Source of the DNA: JBBSDP01 sp038240605
GTDB taxonomy: Bacteria > Planctomycetota > Phycisphaerae > Tepidisphaerales > Tepidisphaeraceae
Length of the DNA: 64,000 nucleotides
Direction of reading: 5' to 3'
Assembly: GCA_038240605.1 (NCBI GenBank)
Contig: JBBSDP010000021.1
Span: 1-64,000, forward strand
Positions 44,663 through 54,302 of this stretch are shown in pieces. Position 1 is the first letter of the stretch. Each line of letters opens with the position of its first letter. The notes beneath the pieces were generated by a model that saw only the letters and a program-made list of their open reading frames with translations, searched no databases and was not told the DNA's origin. Position numbers and translations under genes: made by a program.

Positions 44663-46390
44663 ATGGGAAATGTGAGCGTCGAAAGCAACTCATGCGAGGT
44701 GCCGTTTGTGTTAATCGGCGCCGGCGGTCACGCCAAGGTCCTCCTGGATCTCATAGAACTGATTGGTGGGAAAGTCCTGTTTGTCACCGACAGGAATTCT
44801 CGATGGCATGGACATCAGATCGGCTCCACGCAGATCCGCGGCTTCGACGACTTAATTTATGATTTGAACCCAGCCAACGTGAGGCTGATCAATGCGGTTG
44901 GATCCATCGGCCCTCCCGTTTCGCGCCGAGCAGTTTACCAACGGTTCAGTGAGCAGGGCTATATCTTTCAGACGCTCATTCACCCTTCCGCCGTAGTATC
45001 TTCCGCCGCTCAGATCGAGGCCGGGGCGCAGATCATGGCGGGCGCTGTCGTTCAAACGGGCAGTCGCGTCCATGCGAATGCCCTGGTGAATACCCGGGCA
45101 TCCGTCGATCATGATTGCGTGATCGGGCCACATGCGCATGTGGGACCCGGTGTCACGCTCAGTGGCGACGTTCACGTAGGCGAAACGGCTCATGTCGGGA
45201 CCGGCGCGACGGTGATCCAGGGCATCCGGATTGGCCGGGAGGCGATGATTGGCGCCGGGGCCGTCGTGATTCGTAACGTTGCGGAGAACCAATGTGTTGT
45301 GGGGGTGCCCGCAAAGCAGTTGCGAGCATCTGCGTATGTAAATGACACCCAGCGGGGTGACGGCCAGGACGCGGAAACGTTCACGATCATGATGTCCGCG
45401 GCGGGACGCCGGGTCGCGTTGCTTCAGTTGTTGCGCGAATCCATCCGGCAATTGGGTCTTAAGCCGCGTCTGGTGGCCACCGACGTAACCCGTAACAGTG
45501 CGGCGTTACACCTCAGCGACGTGTCGCGCATCGTGCGTCGATACAGCGATCCCAGGTGTCTCGATGAGCTACTGGAGATCTGTCGTGAATACAGTGTCAA
45601 ATTGATCGTCCCGACGATTGATCCGGAACTTTCCTTCTACGCGGAGCACCGCCAACGATTCGAAGCCGAGGGCACCCGGGTCATGATCTCTTCGCCCCAG
45701 GCAGTTCGCATGTGTAACGACAAGAGGTCGACGCATCGGTGGCTGATCGATCAAGGATTCCCGACCGTGCGGCAGATTGATGCGAAGGACCTCCTGGCGA
45801 ATTCCAGGGATTGGATTTTTCCAGTGTTTGCCAAGCCGGTGGCGGGTAGTTCATCGATCGGAGCGAGGGTCGTTCATGGGCTGGAGGAGCTTAGGCTGGT
45901 GACAGGGATTGATGATTACATCGTCCAGGAAATTGCCCCCGGAATGGAATATACCGTCGATGTCTTCCTGGATGCCGAGGGTCACTGCCATTGCGCCGTG
46001 CCGCGACTGCGGATCGAAACCCGTGGCGGCGAGGTCTCCAAAGGGATGACGTTTCGAAGCAGCGCAATCGAAAGTCTGGCGTCACGTGTAGCCGAGGCGA
46101 TGGACGGAGCCAGGGGGGTCGTCAATATACAGATTTTTTATGACGCATCGACCGGGCATCTCAACGTCATCGAAATCAATCCACGTTTCGGCGGTGGTTA
46201 TCCCCTCACGCATCGGGCAGGCGCCGAAATGGCTCGATGGGTGGTCGAAGAGGTGTTAGGACGCCCATCGACTGCCGCGCGAGACAGTTGGAAAGACTCG
46301 CTGGTGATGCTGAGATACGACGAAGCTTACTTTACCGACTCCAAAAATACCGATTTACCCGTCTTGGCCGGCAAGAGTACTACGCGATGA
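44663..46390 (+). CDS. PglD/NeuD-like N-acyltransferase fused to ATP-grasp ligase
   Basis: A 575-residue two-part protein. Residues about 10-225 are PglD/NeuD-like: LIGAGGHAKVLLD (sugar/nucleotide loop), then hexapeptide coils with the catalytic His segment SVDHDCVIGPHAHVG. Residues about 237-560 are an ATP-grasp ligase of the carbamoyl-phosphate-synthase type: NDKRSTHRWL, FAKPVAGSSSIGARVV and the metal-binding VIEINPRFGGGYP. The first part should acetylate the 4-amino sugar made by the LegC-type enzyme; the second could couple a carboxylic acid or amino acid to an amine through an acyl-phosphate. Separate genes of the two types are often neighbours in such loci; here they are one chain. Substrates are inference. 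Confidence 0.85.
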   Translation: MGNVSVESNSCEVPFVLIGAGGHAKVLLDLIELIGGKVLFVTDRNSRWHGHQIGSTQIRGFDDLIYDLNPANVRLINAVGSIGPPVSRRAVYQRFSEQGYIFQTLIHPSAVVSSAAQIEAGAQIMAGAVVQTGSRVHANALVNTRASVDHDCVIGPHAHVGPGVTLSGDVHVGETAHVGTGATVIQGIRIGREAMIGAGAVVIRNVAENQCVVGVPAKQLRASAYVNDTQRGDGQDAETFTIMMSAAGRRVALLQLLRESIRQLGLKPRLVATDVTRNSAALHLSDVSRIVRRYSDPRCLDELLEICREYSVKLIVPTIDPELSFYAEHRQRFEAEGTRVMISSPQAVRMCNDKRSTHRWLIDQGFPTVRQIDAKDLLANSRDWIFPVFAKPVAGSSSIGARVVHGLEELRLVTGIDDYIVQEIAPGMEYTVDVFLDAEGHCHCAVPRLRIETRGGEVSKGMTFRSSAIESLASRVAEAMDGARGVVNIQIFYDASTGHLNVIEINPRFGGGYPLTHRAGAEMARWVVEEVLGRPSTAARDSWKDSLVMLRYDEAYFTDSKNTDLPVLAGKSTTR

Positions 46391-46407
46391 TCGACCCGCC
46401 CGCGCGA

Positions 46408-47739
46408 TCAAGCCTTCACGACGTGCTTTCGCGGCCCGGTCACGTTCGCCATGGCATTGCGCGTGTCAATGATGAGCTTCGCATTGTCGGCGATGAGCTG
46501 CCAATCAAAAGCGTGGTGATCGGTAGCGATCAGAACACAGTCGTACTCTGAAAGGGTTTTCGCGGAGAGCGCTACGCTTCGCATGGTGGGGATGTCCGGA
46601 TAATGTCGCATGCCATGGGTCTCGGGAACATGCGGGTCGCTGTAATTCACTTCAGCCCCGAGCTTCCGTAGCTGTTGGATGAGATGGAAACTGGGGCTTT
46701 CGCGGACGTCGTCGACATCCTTCTTGTAGGCGAGCCCCAGCACCAGCACCCGAGCCCCATGAACGGCCTTACCGCGGTCATTCAGGGCGCTGGCGAGACG
46801 TTCGATGACGTACCGCGGCATCAGGTGGTTCACTTCGCCGGCCAGCTCGATGAAACGCGTGGTCAGTCCGATCTCACGCGCTTTCCAGGTAAGGTAATAG
46901 GGATCGATGGGGATGCAGTGCCCGCCGAGTCCCGGCCCAGGATAAAAGGGCTGGAAGCCGAACGGCTTGGTCTTGGCGGCGTCGATCACTTCCCAAACGT
47001 CGATGTTCATCTTCGTCAGGATGATCTTCATCTCGTTGACGAGCGCGATGTTCACGGAGCGGTAGACGTTTTCCAGGATCTTGGCCGCTTCGGCAACTTC
47101 AGCGGAGCTGACGCACACCACCTGCTTGATCGCCCGGCCGTACATCTCCGTGGCGAGTTCGCCCGAGATGCGATCGATGCCGCCCACGAGCTTGGGGATG
47201 GTTTGCGTGTTGAAATCCTTGCGACCTGGATCCTCGCGTTCGGGGGAGAAAGCCACGAAAAAATCCCGGCCGCATTTACCTCCTTTGGCCTCAAGGAGCG
47301 GGAGGACCACGTCGCGCGTCGTCGTCGGATAGGTCGTCGACTCCAGCACGACCAGCTGCCCCGTGCGCAGGGTCCTGGCAATCGCGTCCGTGGTGTTTTC
47401 GATATAGCTCAGGTCAGGATCGAGGTGCTTTCCCAGCGGGGTGGGAACACAGATAATGATGGCGTCGGCCTCTCCCAAGCGTGCCATGTCCGCGGTGGCC
47501 GTAAAGCGGCCGTCGGCAACCATCTCCCGCACGAAGTCTTCACCGAAGTGCTTGAGGTAATTATCCCCGGCGTTGAGTATTTCCACCTTCTGGTTATCGA
47601 CGTCAAAACCAATGACGCGGAGCCCCGCACTCCAGAAAGCTTTGGCAAGCGGCAGGCCCACATAGCCTAAACCAATGATCCCAATCTTCAGGTTGTCGTG
47701 CGCAAGTTTTGATCGAAAATCCTCGACGACCTCATTCAT
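46408..47739 (-). CDS. Nucleotide-sugar 6-dehydrogenase (WbpA/TviB-like)
   Basis: A 443-residue UDP-glucose/GDP-mannose dehydrogenase family protein. IGIIGLGYVGLPLA binds NAD. FVAFSPEREDPGRKDF is typical of UDP-GlcNAc 6-dehydrogenases. The catalytic Cys is in GPGLGGHCIPIDPYYL. The C-terminal domain has LGLAYKKDVDDVRESPS. It should oxidise UDP-GlcNAc (or UDP-Glc) to the uronate. Together with the WbpP-like epimerase at 32263 it could provide UDP-GalNAcA. ATG 47739 has GGAG upstream; the longer frame to 47850 has none. It converges with the fusion gene, with 17 bases between stops. Confidence 0.9.
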   Translation of the reverse strand: MNEVVEDFRSKLAHDNLKIGIIGLGYVGLPLAKAFWSAGLRVIGFDVDNQKVEILNAGDNYLKHFGEDFVREMVADGRFTATADMARLGEADAIIICVPTPLGKHLDPDLSYIENTTDAIARTLRTGQLVVLESTTYPTTTRDVVLPLLEAKGGKCGRDFFVAFSPEREDPGRKDFNTQTIPKLVGGIDRISGELATEMYGRAIKQVVCVSSAEVAEAAKILENVYRSVNIALVNEMKIILTKMNIDVWEVIDAAKTKPFGFQPFYPGPGLGGHCIPIDPYYLTWKAREIGLTTRFIELAGEVNHLMPRYVIERLASALNDRGKAVHGARVLVLGLAYKKDVDDVRESPSFHLIQQLRKLGAEVNYSDPHVPETHGMRHYPDIPTMRSVALSAKTLSEYDCVLIATDHHAFDWQLIADNAKLIIDTRNAMANVTGPRKHVVKA

Positions 47740-48081
47740 GTCAAACTCCGATTGGTTCCGTCCACCTTCCGGAGAGAATAGAGTGGACCACCACGAGCGG
47801 CAAGTGGCTTGGATTGGGCCGTAAGATACAATGCGTGTTGAGTGCGTCAACGTCTTTGATGCGCGCTCGCGCGGGGACGTCGCGGCTGCGTGCCCCTTTA
47901 CGCGGCCGAATGCATTTCTCCCTCTCCCAGAGTACTGGGAGAGGGGGGCAAAAGCTCCGCCGCTGAAACTGTCCGTACTCGGACGTCGATTCCGTTTCCA
48001 TCCTCGATTTCATTTTGCAAAAGACCGTATACAATGACCGCCCCGAAAGTCGCGGCCTGGGCATCGTTCGCCGGAGAGGAT
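47740..48081. other. Divergent spacer holding a perfect hairpin repeat
   Basis: No gene is supported. At 47920-47945 lies CCCTCTCCCAG-AGTA-CTGGGAGAGGG, an 11-base perfect stem with a four-base loop. It is upstream of both flanking genes, so it is not a terminator of either. A worn copy is seen in the spacer at about 2096. An in-frame ATG at 48034 precedes the preferred start of the dehydratase and has no ribosome-binding site. Confidence 0.65.
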
Positions 48082-49293
48082 ATGGCAGTACCCGTCGTCC
48101 AGAAGAACTCGATGCTTGCGCTGATCGGTCGCGACCAGCCACTGTTCACATCCGATCTGGCTCAATACGGCAAATCGCTGGAAGACCTCGTCGGGAAGGG
48201 TCGATTTCTCGTGGTCGGCGGCGCTGGCTCGATCGGGGCGGCGGTGGTCCGCGAGCTGTTTCGCCGTCGGCCCAAGGTGCTGCATGTGGTCGACATTTCC
48301 GAAAACAACCTGGCGGAGGTCGTTCGCGATATTCGCAGTTCGATGGGATACATTGAGGGAGACTTCCGAACATTCGCAATCGATTCTGGTTCTCCGGAGT
48401 TTGATGCGATGCTCGCCCAGCACGGGCCGTACGATTACATACTCAATTTCTCCGCATTGAAGCACGTCCGCAGTGAGAAGGATCCGTTCACGCTGATGCG
48501 CATGGTCCGCGTTAACATTTTGAATACCGATCGGGCGCTGCGGTACGCCGCAGGCTCGGGGGTGACGAAGTATTTCTGTGTTTCCACCGACAAGGCGTCA
48601 CATCCCGTGAACATGATGGGCGCCTCCAAGCGAATTATGGAGATGTTCCTGATGCGCTGGGAGGACAGGGTTTCCGTCTCCACCGCGCGCTTTGCCAACG
48701 TGGCCTTTTCCGATGGCTCGCTCCCTCACTCCTGGACGCTTCGCATCGCAAAGCGACAACCCCTGGCCGCTCCCAACGACGTTCGCCGTTATTTTGTGAC
48801 TGACAGCGAAGGGGCGATTCTCTGCCTGATGTCGACCTTTTTCGGCAACAACCGCGACATCTTTTTTCCTAAGCTTTCCGCCGATGTTCACCTGACGAAA
48901 TTCTCGGATATCGCCCGGCGTTACCTGGAATCGATTGGCTACGAGGCGTTCGCATGTGAGTCAGAAGAAGAGGCACGCGGCCGGCTTGATGAACTGGTTC
49001 CGCAAGGCAAATGGCCATGTTACTTTTTCGAGAGTGACACGACCGGGGAGAAGGACGTCGAGGAATTTTACATGGAGGGGGAATCGATAGACTGGGGCCG
49101 GTTCAACGACATCGGTGTTGTCACGAACACGCTCCGTTCGGATGCCCAGACGCTGGCGCACTTTGAACAGACGATCGCACGCATGCTGGAGTCAAAGGAA
49201 TGGACAAAGGCAGATCTGGTACAACTCTTCAATCAGACGCTGAGCCGGTTCTCGCACAAGGAAACGTTCAAGTACCTCGACGACCGCATGTGA
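48082..49293 (+). CDS. UDP-HexNAc 4,6-dehydratase-like SDR (PglF/FlaA1/CapD family)
   Basis: A 403-residue SDR without an N-terminal membrane domain. FLVVGGAGSIGAAVVREL binds the cofactor; LNFSALKHVRSEKDPF and STDKASHPVNMMGASKRIME are the family's catalytic segments (the Thr-Asp-Lys triad). It likely removes water from UDP-GlcNAc to give the 4-keto-6-deoxy sugar used by the LegC-type enzyme. ATG 48082 has a strong GGAGAGG; 48034 is an alternative. The C-terminal extension (about 290-403) is longer than in FlaA1. The gene ends in a GTGA overlap with the sugar transferase. Confidence 0.85.
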   Translation: MAVPVVQKNSMLALIGRDQPLFTSDLAQYGKSLEDLVGKGRFLVVGGAGSIGAAVVRELFRRRPKVLHVVDISENNLAEVVRDIRSSMGYIEGDFRTFAIDSGSPEFDAMLAQHGPYDYILNFSALKHVRSEKDPFTLMRMVRVNILNTDRALRYAAGSGVTKYFCVSTDKASHPVNMMGASKRIMEMFLMRWEDRVSVSTARFANVAFSDGSLPHSWTLRIAKRQPLAAPNDVRRYFVTDSEGAILCLMSTFFGNNRDIFFPKLSADVHLTKFSDIARRYLESIGYEAFACESEEEARGRLDELVPQGKWPCYFFESDTTGEKDVEEFYMEGESIDWGRFNDIGVVTNTLRSDAQTLAHFEQTIARMLESKEWTKADLVQLFNQTLSRFSHKETFKYLDDRM

Positions 49294-49952
49294 TCAATCG
49301 CCTGTTCGACCTGGTTCTTTCAAGCTTACTGCTAATCGCATTTGCCGTTCCTTTGCTGGTGGTCATGATTGTCCTGCGATTGACCGGCGAAGGAGAGGTC
49401 TGGTTCAATCAAAATCGCGTCGGATACAAAGGGAAGACGTTCGGATGTTTCAAGTTCGCCACGATGCGAAAAGACAGCGAGGTCACAGGCAATAAAGATA
49501 TTACGCTTCGTAACGACCCGCGCGTGCTTCCCGTGGGTCGATTCTTGAGGAAGGGGAAGATCAACGAGCTTCCACAGCTCATCAACATCCTGATCGGCGA
49601 CATGAGTTTCGTCGGCTGGCGGCCGCTCATGCCCAAGAGCTTCGCCTATTATCCACAGCACATCCGCGAGCAAATCATCAATGGAAAGCCCGGCCTGACC
49701 GGTATCGGTTCCATCGTGTTTCGCGACGAAGAGGCGATTACCGCCCGCGCTGACAAGCCGCCGGAGCGGGTCTACATCGAAGATATTGCGCCGTACAAGG
49801 GAGAACTGGAGCTGTGGTACCAGCGCAACCAGAGTCTCCTGCTCGACCTGAAGATCCTGTTTTTCACGGCCTGGGTCGTCATTCAACCGAAGAGTCGCCT
49901 GCACGAGAAGTGGCTTCGCGGATTACCTCCCCGTCCGGACAATCTCGGTTGA
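49290..49952 (+). CDS. Initiating bacterial sugar transferase (PglC/WcaJ-type phosphoglycosyl transferase)
   Basis: A 220-residue monotopic phosphoglycosyl transferase. The re-entrant hydrophobic segment is LFDLVLSSLLLIAFAVPLLVV. The core runs from RVGYKGKTFGCFKFATM to GKINELPQLINILIGDMSFV and GWRPLMP. It should put the first sugar phosphate on undecaprenyl phosphate. Odd points: the usual catalytic Asp-Glu pair (DELPQ) reads Asn-Glu (NELPQ), and the VGPRP motif reads VGWRP. Start is GTG 49290, overlapping the dehydratase stop; a longer in-frame start at 49200 has no homology. It also overlaps the next gene (TGATG). Confidence 0.87.
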   Translation: MINRLFDLVLSSLLLIAFAVPLLVVMIVLRLTGEGEVWFNQNRVGYKGKTFGCFKFATMRKDSEVTGNKDITLRNDPRVLPVGRFLRKGKINELPQLINILIGDMSFVGWRPLMPKSFAYYPQHIREQIINGKPGLTGIGSIVFRDEEAITARADKPPERVYIEDIAPYKGELELWYQRNQSLLLDLKILFFTAWVVIQPKSRLHEKWLRGLPPRPDNLG

Positions 49953-50662
49953 TGCCGATCGATATGTCACGAGCCAACCACGCGACAGATGATGCCACAT
50001 CAGACCCGCCCGGGCCGAAGGTGTTGAGCGGCTGGGCGCGCGAGCTGTACGTCGACGGGCCGCTGTTCCGCCGGAAGATGCAGCATTACCGGCCGATGAT
50101 TTGCCCATTCCACCGGCTGCTGCCGCACGTGCCTGTTGGCGCTTCCATCCTGGATGTAGGCTCAGGGAGCGGCCTGTTCCTCGCGCTGCTGGCGAAGTCG
50201 GGCCGACGGGTGCACGGCGTCGGATTCGACGTTTCGTCTGACGCGATCAACCTGGCTGTGGGAATGGCCGAGCGGATCGCGAATCAGGCGCCGGACTCGT
50301 CTCTTCAGTTTGCACAACTTGACGTCAATGCCGCGTGGCCCGCCGGGCCGTTTGACGTGGTCAGCATCATCGACGTCATGCATCACGTCCCACCCGTCCA
50401 TCAGCGTGCGTTGATCGCCACCGCCGCCGTGCACGTCGCGCCCGGCGGCACCCTGCTCTACAAGGACATGTGCCGGCGGCCACGATGGCGCGCCGTCGCC
50501 AATCGCGCTCACGATCTGGCCCTGGCGCGGCAGTGGATCCATTACGCCCCGATCGATCGTGTCGAATCCTGGGCAAGGGATGAAGGACTGGAATTAACCT
50601 GTGCCGAGACGATCAACCTGCTCTGGTATGGACACGAGCTTCGCGTCTTCCAACGGCGATGA
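49952..50662 (+). CDS. SAM-dependent methyltransferase
   Basis: A 236-residue class I methyltransferase. SAM motif ILDVGSGSGLFLALLA near residue 57, FDVSSDAI as the acidic loop, and VVSIIDVMHHVPP as motif IV. It is translationally coupled to the sugar transferase (TGATG overlap) and closes the polysaccharide cluster. It probably methylates a sugar or a polyprenyl-linked intermediate. The start is ATG 49952 because it lies in the overlap and the upstream frame is out of step with any homology. Confidence 0.82.
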   Translation: MPIDMSRANHATDDATSDPPGPKVLSGWARELYVDGPLFRRKMQHYRPMICPFHRLLPHVPVGASILDVGSGSGLFLALLAKSGRRVHGVGFDVSSDAINLAVGMAERIANQAPDSSLQFAQLDVNAAWPAGPFDVVSIIDVMHHVPPVHQRALIATAAVHVAPGGTLLYKDMCRRPRWRAVANRAHDLALARQWIHYAPIDRVESWARDEGLELTCAETINLLWYGHELRVFQRR

Positions 50663-50712
50663 TCGCGCCGGCGATATTCCTAGCGACCGCCCCGCAATAC
50701 TGCGATTTGGAA

Positions 50713-50803
50713 CGGAGAGACGGGGATTCGAACCCCGGATAGGGATTTGACTCCCTATAACGGTTTAGCAAACCGTCGCCTTCAGCCACTCGGCCATCTC
50801 TCC
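50713..50803 (-). tRNA. tRNA-Ser (anticodon GCU)
   Basis: The minus strand folds as a class II tRNA. The acceptor stem is GGAGAGA/TCTCTCC, the D-arm region GGCCGAGTGGC, and the anticodon loop TTGCTAA reads GCT. A long variable arm (AGGGAG...CTCCCT type) marks serine, and the T-arm is GGGGTTCGAATCCCC. The discriminator base is G and no CCA is encoded. It sits between the methyltransferase and aldo/keto-reductase genes. As a tRNA gene it could serve as an integration site, but I see no integrase or attachment repeat. Confidence 0.95.
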
Positions 50804-50859
50804 GGCGTTGCCGGATCATCCTATCGATCGAGAAAAAGCCAGTCAAACGGCTTCTGCCG

Positions 50860-51786
50860 CTACGTCTGGCCCATCCACGTGCGCTCCGGATCGGCCGCGT
50901 GGAAGGCGGCGCGGAGGCGCTTGACGACCTCGTCGGGCAGAGGACCCTTCTGAGCGGCGGCAATGTTGGCGCGGACGTTGTCGGGGTTGGTGGTGCCGAT
51001 GATCGCGGTAGCCAAGCCAGGTTGGCTGAGGGTGAAGCGCAGCGCCAGCTCCGGCCAAGCTCGCTCGGGGGGGCCGGAGATTGCGAATTCATCGGGGCTC
51101 AGGTTCATCTGCTTCAGGCGATCGTGATACGTCTGGGCGTAATTCGCGTAGAGGCCGGGCTGGTGCGTCGGGTGCTTCCAGGCGGCGTTGGCGATCGGAC
51201 GCTTGGCCATGACGCCGATGTCGGCGGCGCGGGTCGTGGGGAGCACGATGTCGATGTTGTGCTGGTCGGCGATGCTGATCGACGTTTCGATCACCGCGAT
51301 GTCCGGCAGCGTGGCGGCGTAGGCGGCGGCGTCATTGTCACCCGAGTAACCGGCGAAGCGGATCTTGCCGGCTTGTCGCGCCTTGACGAGCGCACCCAGC
51401 GCCTCGCCTTTCTGAAGCGTGGGCAGGTCGCAGGAGTGGAGGAGCATTACGTCGAGGCGGTCGGTTCTCAGCCTTCGCAGCGATCGGTCCACCGTCTTCG
51501 TGATCAGTTCATCGCTCCAGGGCTTGCCGCTTAAGCCGGCCACCTTCGAGCCGCACTTGGAGACGATGACCAGCTCATCGCGCCGATCGCCGATCGCCTC
51601 GGCGACCAGTTCTTCGGATCCCTCGTAGCTGGCGGCGGTATCGATCAGGTTGACGCCGGCCTGGAGCAACTGGTCGATGATCTCGATCACCCGTCCCTGC
51701 TCAGTCTTGAGATAACCGATCGGCGCCGCGCCGAAGCCCAGTACCGAGACGTCGTACCCGGTCTTACCAAGCCTGCGTTTTTCCAT
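50860..51786 (-). CDS. Aldo/keto reductase
   Basis: A 308-residue AKR. The tetrad is visible as D in NLIDTAASYEGSEE, Y in the same segment, K in IVSKCGS and H in LLHSCDLP. The C-terminus contains the cofactor-binding IIGTTNPDNVRANI. ATG 51786 (MEKRRLGKTG) is typical; the extension to 51900 overlaps the neighbouring gene. It probably reduces an aldehyde or ketone with NADPH; the substrate is unknown. It lies next to a DinB-like gene, 91 bases upstream, in the same direction. Confidence 0.9.
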   Translation of the reverse strand: MEKRRLGKTGYDVSVLGFGAAPIGYLKTEQGRVIEIIDQLLQAGVNLIDTAASYEGSEELVAEAIGDRRDELVIVSKCGSKVAGLSGKPWSDELITKTVDRSLRRLRTDRLDVMLLHSCDLPTLQKGEALGALVKARQAGKIRFAGYSGDNDAAAYAATLPDIAVIETSISIADQHNIDIVLPTTRAADIGVMAKRPIANAAWKHPTHQPGLYANYAQTYHDRLKQMNLSPDEFAISGPPERAWPELALRFTLSQPGLATAIIGTTNPDNVRANIAAAQKGPLPDEVVKRLRAAFHAADPERTWMGQT

Positions 51787-51877
51787 GGGGGCTTGTGCTC
51801 CTTCATTCCGTGAATGGTCCGGCTCAGCGCGAAGGCCGCCGTCATCACGGGATCGTCGTTCGCGCGAAAGACGTTCT

Positions 51878-52369
51878 TCAGAAGAGAACGGGCTTGCCAA
51901 GCTTGCGGCGGATCACCTGGAACTGCCCGACATGCATCGCCACGTGCTGCGGGAGCATCGCGACAAGGTGCGCCACGCTCGGACACCATGATCGCAGCTT
52001 CTCCGGTGTCTGCTTGTCGAGATCGGTCGACGTCAATTTCCTGGCCCATTGCACCGTCGCGCCGCGTATTTTTCCAAAGAGATCGAGCAACTCCGCCTTC
52101 CTGGGGAAAGCGGACGGATCATCGCTCCTGGCCGTCTCTTTCTTAAACTTGTCTGCGAATCCGGCCGGCAGTTCGGGAATGGATCCGGGCGTGACCGAAT
52201 TGATCATTCCATGCTCGGCGACGATCAGATGACCCATCTGCCAGGCCGCATGATTGGCGGCCGGCGTCGGCCGGGCGAGCATGTCGGCGTCGCTGAAATC
52301 TCCCAGCGTCATGCCGATAAAGCCGGGGTCTTTCGCCAATAGTTCCGACATCAGTTCGAGGTGAGTCAT
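51878..52369 (-). CDS. DinB-family protein
   Basis: A 163-residue four-helix protein. NHAAWQMGHLIVAEHGMI and QHVAMHVGQFQVIRRKLG supply the spaced His residues that bind a metal in DinB/YfiT proteins. Members are often thiol-dependent S-transferases or of unknown role. ATG 52369 starts MTHLELMSELL; two more residues of context (52387) lack support. Its start lies 14 bases after the stop of the hicA gene, so it may be cotranscribed with the toxin-antitoxin pair. Confidence 0.8.
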   Translation of the reverse strand: MTHLELMSELLAKDPGFIGMTLGDFSDADMLARPTPAANHAAWQMGHLIVAEHGMINSVTPGSIPELPAGFADKFKKETARSDDPSAFPRKAELLDLFGKIRGATVQWARKLTSTDLDKQTPEKLRSWCPSVAHLVAMLPQHVAMHVGQFQVIRRKLGKPVLF

Positions 52370-52383
52370 AAGATATCCATCTC

Positions 52384-52596
52384 TCAAAGGTCGTCGGGTG
52401 ATAGGCCGGTTCGCTTGCCGATGCGGGCAAGCATCCTCGGCCCGATTGTCTCTCGATCATGAAAAGCAAAAACGTAGTCGGGCCATCCGACCCGAAACAC
52501 AACACGGTGCGATCCGGATTGGCGTTTGATGCCCCAGCCGATCCGCAACAGCGATGCAAGCACGCGCGCCGCCCTAGCCGCCGACCATTCGCTCAT
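52384..52596 (-). CDS. hicA: HicA-family toxin
   Basis: A 70-residue protein with the HicA dsRBD-like fold: SEWSAARAARVLASLLRIGW, then GSHRVVFR, which carries the catalytic His, and the helix RMLARIGKRTGLSPDDL. HicA cleaves mRNA in the translating cell. It starts nine bases after the HicB-like gene on the same strand, so the order is antitoxin first. Confidence 0.85.
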   Translation of the reverse strand: MSEWSAARAARVLASLLRIGWGIKRQSGSHRVVFRVGWPDYVFAFHDRETIGPRMLARIGKRTGLSPDDL

Positions 52597-52605
52597 AAGG
52601 CGATG

Positions 52606-52815
52606 CTAAGCGCCGACCGAGAAAACGCCATCCAACAATGGCAACGATTCGCCGTGCTCGAGTCGATCCGCCAGGACCCGAAGCGCAAGGGCTTCGACAC
52701 GAGCAACTGCTTCATCGCGTGAAGATCCGTACGCGAGGACACCGGGTAAGTCGGTGACCTCCGCGATCCACCGGCCGTCGTCTTCCCTTTCAATTTCAAC
52801 TTTGAATTGCGTCAT
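52606..52815 (-). CDS. hicB: HicB-family antitoxin
   Basis: A 69-residue protein. FKVEIEREDDGRWIAEVTDL and PGVLAYGSSRDEAVARVEAL are characteristic of the HicB partial RNase H fold. The usual C-terminal DNA-binding domain is absent, as in short HicB forms, so autoregulation by this protein is doubtful. ATG 52815 is used; an extension to 52833 is not conserved. It precedes hicA with nine bases between them. Confidence 0.87.
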   Translation of the reverse strand: MTQFKVEIEREDDGRWIAEVTDLPGVLAYGSSRDEAVARVEALALRVLADRLEHGESLPLLDGVFSVGA

Positions 52816-52880
52816 GAAGTCTAATCTGCCCACGTCTAGCTAGGTCTGATCGCGGCCACCATGTCCGAATCATACCCTCA

Positions 52881-54302
<1,422 letters not shown>

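Noticed and set aside
43456..46390. Complete legionaminic or sialic acid pathway
   Set aside because: No NeuB-type synthase, NeuC/LegG-type hydrolysing epimerase or CMP-transferase is visible in the window.
50713..50803. tRNA-Ser as attachment site of an integrated element
   Set aside because: No integrase gene and no repeat of the tRNA 3' end could be found nearby.
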